DNA of 64,000 nt from Marivirga arenosa. Its GTDB lineage: Bacteria; Bacteroidota; Bacteroidia; Cytophagales; Cyclobacteriaceae. Positions 58,195-64,000 of the stretch are shown piece by piece. A model generated the notes under the pieces. It was not told where the DNA came from, made no database searches, and saw only the letters and a list, made by a program, of their open reading frames with translations. Position 1 is the stretch's first letter; each line of letters opens with the position of its first letter. The stretch spans positions 1,178,001 to 1,242,000 of the forward strand of contig NZ_CP129968.2 of the NCBI RefSeq assembly GCF_030503875.2, read 5' to 3'. Position numbers and translations under genes: made by a program.

Positions 58195-59562
58195 ATGAAC
58201 CAACGATTAATCCCCATTCTCCTCTTAATAAATATATTAAGCGTTTCACTTCATGCTCAGGATATCGAAACACAGGAAATTGAAAACTTTCTGAAGAAGG
58301 AATACGCAGAAAACAGCCCAGGAGCAGTAGTTCTGATAGCGAAAAAAGATCAAATAATCTTCAAAAGGGCATTTGGCCTCTCAGATATCAAAAAAAGAAA
58401 GCCTATCAAAACCGATATGATTTTCCAGATAGGATCTATGGCGAAGCAATTTACCTCAGCTGCGCTACTTCAGTTAGTAGATGAGGGAAAAGTTGCTCTT
58501 GATGATCCTATTCAAAAATATGTTGAATACTTCCCGATCAAAGAATTTCCTATTACCCTCCATCACCTTCTTTCTCAGACATCGGGAATTCCAGAATTTT
58601 TTGACATTGATGAAGAAGAGATGCATCTGCTTTCACAAGGACATACACCCGAACAACTAATTTCATATTATAAAAACCAGCCTTTGGAATTCGAGCCAGG
58701 TACCAAATTCCAATACAGCAATTCCAATTATCCTCTACTGGGAGTGGTTATAGAACGAGTTTCGGGGATCTCACTCAAGGAATATATGAGGATAAATCTT
58801 TTCGAACCTTTGAAGATGAGTTCAACTAGCTTATGGTATAATAATGAAATGAAAAGGAAAAGAATTGCAAAAGGATATAGAATATATGAGGGAGAGTTAA
58901 TTTCTTCACCCAAAATTGTAGGGTCTGTCCCTTATGCAGCAGGAGCCATTGTTTCTACGGTAGATGATTTATGGATATGGAATCAGGAATTAAAAAACAG
59001 GACAGTCCTAACTGATTTTGTGGTTGATAATCTGATTACTGAAAAAAGGACAACATCAGGAGCCGGAACCGGATACGGCTATGGTTTTTTTATTAAAAAT
59101 CTTTTAGAGCTAAAAACCATTCAGCACGGAGGAAATATGTACGGCTTTACAAGCTATGGTCTTTACCTACCTTCTGAAGATCTGTTTGTTTGCGTTTTAG
59201 CCAATAAATCACTGGAAAGAACCGAAGAAGTGGCTAACTATCTAGCTAGTGTTATTCTAAAAAATCCTTTGGAGATTGAAGATAGGAGTCAGTTGGAGTA
59301 TGACAAATACCAGGAGTATTTTGGTACATACCAATTAGAGGGCGAGTCGAAACTAATTGAAATTTTTATGGTATATGATGTTCTAGTTCTAGATTTTCCT
59401 GAGGCAAGAGGAACTGGAACTAAACTGATGATAACAGAGGCAGACAAAATGGAATCAAAAGCGGTAAATGTTAAGATTCAATTCACCAGGAATGATAAAG
59501 GTGATATCATTGGGTTTACTGCTGAACAAAATGGCGAAACTGAATGGAAAAAGATAAAATAG
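58195..59562 (+). CDS. Serine hydrolase (class C beta-lactamase-like)
   Basis: An exported 455-residue enzyme; signal peptide ends LHAQ. The SxxK motif is SMAK (Ser81, Lys84), the second motif YSN is in KFQYSNSNYPLLG, and HGG in IQHGGNMYGF replaces the KTG motif. This is the D-alanyl-carboxypeptidase/esterase type rather than a drug-resistance enzyme. A C-terminal domain of about 90 residues follows. Confidence 0.9.
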   Translation: MNQRLIPILLLINILSVSLHAQDIETQEIENFLKKEYAENSPGAVVLIAKKDQIIFKRAFGLSDIKKRKPIKTDMIFQIGSMAKQFTSAALLQLVDEGKVALDDPIQKYVEYFPIKEFPITLHHLLSQTSGIPEFFDIDEEEMHLLSQGHTPEQLISYYKNQPLEFEPGTKFQYSNSNYPLLGVVIERVSGISLKEYMRINLFEPLKMSSTSLWYNNEMKRKRIAKGYRIYEGELISSPKIVGSVPYAAGAIVSTVDDLWIWNQELKNRTVLTDFVVDNLITEKRTTSGAGTGYGYGFFIKNLLELKTIQHGGNMYGFTSYGLYLPSEDLFVCVLANKSLERTEEVANYLASVILKNPLEIEDRSQLEYDKYQEYFGTYQLEGESKLIEIFMVYDVLVLDFPEARGTGTKLMITEADKMESKAVNVKIQFTRNDKGDIIGFTAEQNGETEWKKIK

Positions 59563-59769
59563 GATGAATGCACCATAAATGAAATAGTACCTATCTCATA
59601 TCTAAACTGATTTACTGGTTGAGGTTCAGGTCTCCACAGGAGCGCCTTGCGAAGCATAACGCGTTCGTTTTTCTCTCGTAAATCAACCCTCCTGTTACCG
59701 CCATGTTCTACATACTGGTTTTTCATAATTAAATTAGCTAATATTATGAAGATGCTGATATTTTTGAAT

Positions 59770-60681
59770 ATGAACTACCGCTCATTTTATTTTATAAGCT
59801 TTATTATCCTATTTATTTCCTGCCAAACTAAGCCTCAAGAGGATAGTAAATTTCAAGAAATAATAGAAGAAGGTTATGAATTAGTTATTCCTAATGAGCC
59901 CATAAAAGGAGTTGTGGTTTTATTTGGAGGCTATCCAGAACAAGCATCTGATATTAAACGAGAATTCGATATTTTAGAAAAAGCAATCGAAAATGATGTT
60001 GCAATTCTATATTCTAACTTCAATCAGAAAATCTGGTTGAAACAGCTGGAAATTGAAACTTTAGCGTTTGAAATTAAACAAGCTTTAGAAAACTATAAGC
60101 TTCCTAGGGACAATCTACACATCGGAGGTTTTTCAAGTGGAGGGAATGTGGCAGTCCTCTTATCCAATTACTTAGCGGGCAATGCTCAAATTGGAATAAT
60201 GCCAAGGGGTGTTTTCTTGGTGGACTCACCGATAAATTTAAAAGCATTGTATGATAATGCTGAGCTCAACATTAAGCGTGATTTTTCAGAGGTTTCCGTT
60301 GAAGAGGCGAACTGGTTGCTGCAAAAGTTTGAAAACACTTTAGGGAATCCAGAAGATAGCGTGGCTAAGTTCGAACAATATTCTGTCTATACTTTACAAA
60401 ATCAAAATGTATCAAATCTGAGAAATCTGAAAAATACGAAAATAAGACTTTATACAGAGCCAGATTCGTTATGGTGGAAAGAAAATAGACAAACTGATTT
60501 TGTAAACACTAATGCCTATCAAATTCAAGAATTAGCCAAAGTTTTAAATCAAAACGAGTTTGAAAAGGTGGAATATTTACCCTCTCATCAAAAAGGCTAC
60601 AGATCAAATGGTAATCGCCATCCCCATAGTTGGTCCATCATAAATCAGAATGATTTATTGGATTGGATGTTAGATCCTTAA
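59770..60681 (+). CDS. Alpha/beta hydrolase lipoprotein
   Basis: A 303-residue protein; the start chosen is the ATG giving MNYRSFYFISFIILFISC (lipobox cysteine 18). Longer in-frame starts exist upstream to 59647. GGFSSGGNVAV is the nucleophile elbow, and HPHSW near the C-terminus supplies a histidine. Probably an exported esterase. The signal peptide resembles that of 55817. Confidence 0.75.
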   Translation: MNYRSFYFISFIILFISCQTKPQEDSKFQEIIEEGYELVIPNEPIKGVVVLFGGYPEQASDIKREFDILEKAIENDVAILYSNFNQKIWLKQLEIETLAFEIKQALENYKLPRDNLHIGGFSSGGNVAVLLSNYLAGNAQIGIMPRGVFLVDSPINLKALYDNAELNIKRDFSEVSVEEANWLLQKFENTLGNPEDSVAKFEQYSVYTLQNQNVSNLRNLKNTKIRLYTEPDSLWWKENRQTDFVNTNAYQIQELAKVLNQNEFEKVEYLPSHQKGYRSNGNRHPHSWSIINQNDLLDWMLDP

Positions 60682-60725
60682 AATTTATCTCTTTAATCAT
60701 TATATCTTTTTGAATTTTATAAAAG

Positions 60726-60747
60726 TATTTAGATATTTATCTAAATA
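60726..60747. promoter_or_regulatory. Operator palindrome of the SdpR-like regulator
   Basis: TATTTAGATA-TT-TATCTAAATA is a perfect inverted repeat with 10-bp arms, ending 9 bases before the regulator start. Its place matches autorepression by an ArsR-family dimer. Confidence 0.75.
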
Positions 60748-60756
60748 ACTAAATAA

Positions 60757-61011
60757 ATGAATTCAATCTTTAAAGCCCTGAATGATGAAACCAGGCGGGA
60801 AATTATCGAATTGCTGAAAGATCAGGATTTGAATGCCGGTCAGATAGCGGATAAATTTAATATGAGCAAACCTAGTATTTCCCATCATCTGGATATTCTC
60901 AAAAGGGCCGATTTAATTAGCAGTGAAAAGAAAGGCCAGTTTGTGGAATATTCATTGAATACCACCATACTGGAAGATTTATTAAACTGGATCATGACCT
61001 TAAAAAAATAA
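60757..61011 (+). CDS. ArsR-family (SdpR-like) transcriptional repressor
   Basis: An 84-residue winged-helix protein: FKALNDETRREIIELLKDQDLNAGQIADKF and MSKPSISHHLDILKRADLISSEKKGQFVEYSL. It lacks a metal-binding cysteine motif, as in SdpR. It is 3 bases from an SdpI-family gene, the same pairing as sdpRI in Bacillus subtilis. The upstream palindrome suggests self-repression. Confidence 0.88.
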   Translation: MNSIFKALNDETRREIIELLKDQDLNAGQIADKFNMSKPSISHHLDILKRADLISSEKKGQFVEYSLNTTILEDLLNWIMTLKK

Positions 61012-61014
61012 ATA

Positions 61015-61659
61015 ATGAAGCTTAAAAAAGAACTACCCCTGATTGCGATTGTATTATTGCCTTTTGTCTATTTGGCCTACGTTTGGAATGATTTACCGAA
61101 TAAAGTTCCACTACACTGGAATTTACAAGGAGAGGTTGATCGTTACGGTGAGAAAACTGAATTAATTTTAGCAGTTTTTGTACTCCCAGTTTTGGTTTAT
61201 GTATTACTCTTAATTGTTCCGAAAATTGACCCCAAGAATAAACTTCATCAAATGGGGAATAAATATGATAACATTCGGTTTTTGTTAATCACTTTTATTT
61301 CGGCCATAACTATTTTTATTATTTATTCTGCCAACAATCAGTCTGTTGCCAATCCAAACTATATTGTGCTCCTAGTGGGAGTATTGTATCTCATTTTAGG
61401 AAACTACTTCAAAACGATCAAAGCAAATTATTTTATTGGAATTAGAACTCCATGGACACTCGAAAGTGAAGAGGTATGGAAAGCCACCCATAAACTGGCA
61501 GGTATATTATGGTTAATAGGAGGCATTGCTGTAGTGTTGTCCAGTTTGATTTTTGAAAAGCAAATCAATTTTATGGTGTTTATTTCAATCACTGCGGTCA
61601 TTAGCCTGGTGCCCATCATTTATTCTTATATGACTTTCCAAAAATTAAAAATCAATTAA
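61015..61659 (+). CDS. SdpI-family membrane protein
   Basis: A 214-residue membrane protein with about six hydrophobic segments. The N-terminal half is a DUF1648 domain (YLAYVWNDLPNKVPLHWNLQG), and the second half the SdpI domain (KANYFIGIRTPWTLESEEVWKATHKLAG). In Bacillus SdpI gives immunity to the SdpC toxin and senses it; no sdpC-like gene is seen here, so the ligand may be different. Confidence 0.9.
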   Translation: MKLKKELPLIAIVLLPFVYLAYVWNDLPNKVPLHWNLQGEVDRYGEKTELILAVFVLPVLVYVLLLIVPKIDPKNKLHQMGNKYDNIRFLLITFISAITIFIIYSANNQSVANPNYIVLLVGVLYLILGNYFKTIKANYFIGIRTPWTLESEEVWKATHKLAGILWLIGGIAVVLSSLIFEKQINFMVFISITAVISLVPIIYSYMTFQKLKIN

Positions 61660-61660
61660 A

Positions 61661-62740
61661 ATGAAAAAATATTTCATATTCTTAGTTTCGGCATTATTAG
61701 TCAGCATAGAGGCGTATAGTCAAGTAAATCGACCTCAAGAACCTAAACCACCCTTCGACTACACTATAAAAGAAGTGACTTTCAAGAATGAAACAGAGGG
61801 TATCTCTTTAGCCGGCACCTTGACCTATCCGGCCAAGGGTTCCAAGTTCCCTGCTGTGATTTTGATTAGCGGAAGTGGTCCTCAGGACAGAAATTCAGAA
61901 ATTATGAATCACAAGCCCTTTTTAGTCATAGCGGATCATTTGACCAAAAATGGGATAGCCGTGCTTCGAGTAGATGATAGAGGAACAGCTGAATCAGGAG
62001 GAAATTATAATGAAAGTGGACTTAATGATTTTGTAGCGGATACTAAAAGTGCTTTGGAATTTCTGAAAGGCCATAAAAAGATTAACAGGAAACAAATTGG
62101 ATTGATAGGGCATAGTTTAGGAGGAAATATAGCGCCAATTGTAGCAACCGAAAGAGAAAGTGATGTTGCATTTATTGTATTATTAGCAGGCTCTGGTATC
62201 AGGGGAGATGAATTAATGCTTTTGCAGAAAGCGACCATTGAACGAAAAATGGGTGTGCCGGAAGCAGCAGTAATGCAGGCTCAGAATAATATGAAGGGAG
62301 CTTACGATATTATATTAAATTCAGCTGCTGAGCCGGATGAGATACAAATAGAGTTAAAAAAGTATTTCACGGATAAATTTGGAGGTATGATTCCTGAAAA
62401 GCAAGTAGAAGCAATTGCAAAGCAAATGACAATGCCCTGGTTTTCAGATTTTGTAAAATTTGATCCTGAAGAAATCCTTGAAAAGGTAAAATGTCCTGTT
62501 TTAGCTTTAAATGGAGCAAATGATCTTCAAGTACCTTCTAAGGAGAATTTAGCAGCAATAAATAAGGCTTTAGAAGCAGGAGCTAATAAAGATTACCAAA
62601 CCCAAGAGTTAGAAGGCTTAAATCACCTATTTCAAGAAAGTGAGACTGGTTTGCCTAATGAGTATGCTTCAATAGAACAAACTTTTTCTCCACTAGCTTT
62701 AGACATCATTACTGAATGGATAAATGAGAGAACCCAATAA
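61661..62740 (+). CDS. Exported alpha/beta hydrolase
   Basis: A 359-residue secreted hydrolase; signal peptide ends EAYSQ. The fold shows AVILISGSGPQDRN, nucleophile elbow LIGHSLGGNIAP, acid ALNGANDLQVP and GLNHLFQ with the catalytic His. Resembles S9-type/dienelactone-like hydrolases. It follows the SdpI gene by one base, so it belongs to the operon. Confidence 0.9.
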   Translation: MKKYFIFLVSALLVSIEAYSQVNRPQEPKPPFDYTIKEVTFKNETEGISLAGTLTYPAKGSKFPAVILISGSGPQDRNSEIMNHKPFLVIADHLTKNGIAVLRVDDRGTAESGGNYNESGLNDFVADTKSALEFLKGHKKINRKQIGLIGHSLGGNIAPIVATERESDVAFIVLLAGSGIRGDELMLLQKATIERKMGVPEAAVMQAQNNMKGAYDIILNSAAEPDEIQIELKKYFTDKFGGMIPEKQVEAIAKQMTMPWFSDFVKFDPEEILEKVKCPVLALNGANDLQVPSKENLAAINKALEAGANKDYQTQELEGLNHLFQESETGLPNEYASIEQTFSPLALDIITEWINERTQ

Positions 62741-62748
62741 TGAAAATT

Positions 62749-62790
62749 CGAAAATAAAATCTGTCCCTTAAGATTTTATTTTCGAGTTTT
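62749..62790. terminator. Bidirectional terminator
   Basis: A 14-bp perfect stem (62749-62762 with 62771-62784) with an 8-nt loop; the + strand ends in T-run GAGTTTTT. It overlaps the stop of the convergent hydrolase, so it can serve both transcripts. Confidence 0.8.
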
Positions 62791-63664
62791 TCAACCATTC
62801 CAAAACCTCTTTAAAATGATCATTTTTAGCATCAGGATGGGTTAGTAAATTAATATGATCATAATCGTGTTGATAGCCTTGCTTTTTGCCAATTACTTTG
62901 AAAACAAAGTTCTCTTGATCTCCGATTTCATTTAATAATCGCTTGCAGTCTACCGGATGACCAATTTCAGTATCATTTGAACCTGTTATGGATAAAATAG
63001 GGGGAATGTTTTTGCTTTGTAGTGCAGCTGCATAATCAAAACCATCTCGATGATCTTTCCAATCTTTGGAACGAACCCATTTGTTCACTTCCAAGAAATA
63101 GTCCTTTGCTTCATCAGCACTTCCTATTTTATATTTTCTAGCTGGTAAATAACCTTTTGTTTTGGCAAGGAATGTGCAAAAGCCAAACCAAATTACGTTT
63201 ACGATCCACCATTTTTTCAGACTTTTCACTCTTATGTCTCTTTTACTACCAAAGAAGACTAATGATTTAAGATCTTCTAAATCATTTTTTGCTAAATAGG
63301 CCATAAGATGAACTCCACCCCAACTATGCGAAATTAAATGATGGGGACCCTGTCCTTTTGTTCTATTAATTTCTTCAATGAAATCAGGTATGTCTTCCTC
63401 AAAAGCAGATGCATGACCAAAATTATGGTTGGCACTTGGATGAGGCGTACTTTTTCCTCTTCCTCTGAGATCAGCTACGAAAACATCAAAACCATTTTCT
63501 GCTAGAAAAGGAGCCAATCCTTTTCCTGATTTGGAATAGAATATTTTGCCATCCTCTATGCTGCCATGGATTAACAATATAGAGGGGGCATTTTCCTGTT
63601 TCCAGAATCTTTTGAGGTGAAGCTTATAGTGCTCTTTGTTAATGAATAGACTTTCTGATTGCAT
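62768..63664 (-). CDS. Alpha/beta hydrolase
   Basis: A 298-residue cytosolic hydrolase. The start is the ATG giving MQSESLFINKEHYKLHLKRF; ten more residues upstream are possible but look unrelated. ILLIHGSIEDGKIF holds the oxyanion region, ISHSWGGVHLMAY the nucleophile, and GYQHDYDHINLL the C-terminal histidine region. Substrate unknown. Confidence 0.85.
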   Translation of the reverse strand: MQSESLFINKEHYKLHLKRFWKQENAPSILLIHGSIEDGKIFYSKSGKGLAPFLAENGFDVFVADLRGRGKSTPHPSANHNFGHASAFEEDIPDFIEEINRTKGQGPHHLISHSWGGVHLMAYLAKNDLEDLKSLVFFGSKRDIRVKSLKKWWIVNVIWFGFCTFLAKTKGYLPARKYKIGSADEAKDYFLEVNKWVRSKDWKDHRDGFDYAAALQSKNIPPILSITGSNDTEIGHPVDCKRLLNEIGDQENFVFKVIGKKQGYQHDYDHINLLTHPDAKNDHFKEVLEWLKNSKIKS

Positions 63665-63740
63665 GCCTGAAATTATATAAAAAATAGTAGGCATGCATAA
63701 TAAATTATGAATTTATTTCTTACACCAGGAACGTTCTTTC

Positions 63741-63817
63741 CGTCATTGCGAAGGAGGTACGACTAAGGCAATATAATTAAACAAGAGTCAAGATTCCTGA
63801 TCAAGTCAGGAATGACG
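63741..63817. repeat. Palindromic intergenic repeat with ends CGTCATT / AATGACG
   Basis: CGTCATTGCGAAGGAGGTACG at the left, ATTCCTGA-N5-TCAGGAAT (63793-63813) and AATGACG at the right. The ends are perfect inverted copies. A related GAAGCAATCTT stands at 63990-64000. The rest of 63665-64000 is AT-rich with no gene. Confidence 0.65.
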
Positions 63818-64000
63818 CTATGAAAAAGCTTTTTGAGAATTAGCTATTGAAGGGATTGCAAGGCTGCTCTCACAACTACGATTTTTAGTAACTATTTTAT
63901 TTGATCACTTTAGTAAGTATGATAAATGTAGAACAAGTTTAATTTTCTAAAAGGCTAGTAATTACCATCATTACAAATCCCTTTAGGGTGAAGCAATCTT

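Noticed and set aside
58195..59562. Beta-lactam resistance gene
   Set aside because: The motifs fit the broad class C/D-Ala-carboxypeptidase-like hydrolase family, with HGG in place of KTG; resistance cannot be claimed.

Overview
The window is an AT-rich chromosomal segment from a member of the Bacteroidota. The evidence is promoters of the TTTG / TAnnTTTG type, the S10-spc-alpha gene order, families such as DUF2911, DUF6249, DUF4625 and SdpRI, TonB receptors with an N-terminal carboxypeptidase-regulatory-like domain, and many secreted proteins ending their signal peptide in AQ or SQ. The overall gene set suggests a marine Cytophagales organism such as Marivirga; that genus-level guess is inference. 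I saw no rRNA, tRNA, CRISPR array, prophage or intact insertion sequence.

1-16.2 kb is the translation super-operon: the end of fusA, then rpsJ, a strong terminator, a new promoter, and rplC through rplQ with secY, infA, rpmJ and rpoA embedded. carA and eno follow (16.3-18.7 kb). 18.7-36.8 kb is ordinary housekeeping and accessory sequence: a DivIC/FtsB-like division protein, a Ldh-type dehydrogenase with a Ppx/GppA phosphatase, a WG-repeat lipoprotein, a PafA-like alkaline phosphatase, a PAS histidine kinase with a stand-alone receiver, a thiolase, DUF2911, an AraC regulator with a membrane sensor, an S41 peptidase, a GAF protein, a SAM hydrolase and PhoH with a GNAT enzyme.

37.3-42.9 kb looks like a zinc (or related metal) acquisition cluster: a MerC-like membrane protein, a 74-residue DUF1826-like protein, a TonB receptor, a DUF4625-like lipoprotein and a His-rich AztD-like lipoprotein. 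It carries repeated GCAA-N5-TTGC palindromes over the promoters, arranged in two matching double-operator modules. This is the most coherent regulated system in the window. Next to it are an ECF sigma factor and a small membrane partner gene; the sigma gene and the divergently oriented DUF6249 gene share a bipartite promoter with an identical 14-nt spacer, so a sigma-specific mini-regulon can be read from sequence.

43.4-47.4 kb is packed with a mosaic of interspersed palindromic repeats in a fixed module order, including a 302-bp tandem duplication. 48.6-51.3 kb holds a two-gene module, a eukaryotic-like protein kinase plus a TPR protein, with a diverged long repeat at its 3' side that recurs at 57.6-57.9 kb. 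Between those repeats lie secreted proteins, an M48 peptidase, a truncated heavy-metal-binding protein and a kelch lipoprotein. 58.2-63.7 kb contains serine and alpha/beta hydrolases and an SdpR-SdpI-hydrolase operon with a perfect operator palindrome.
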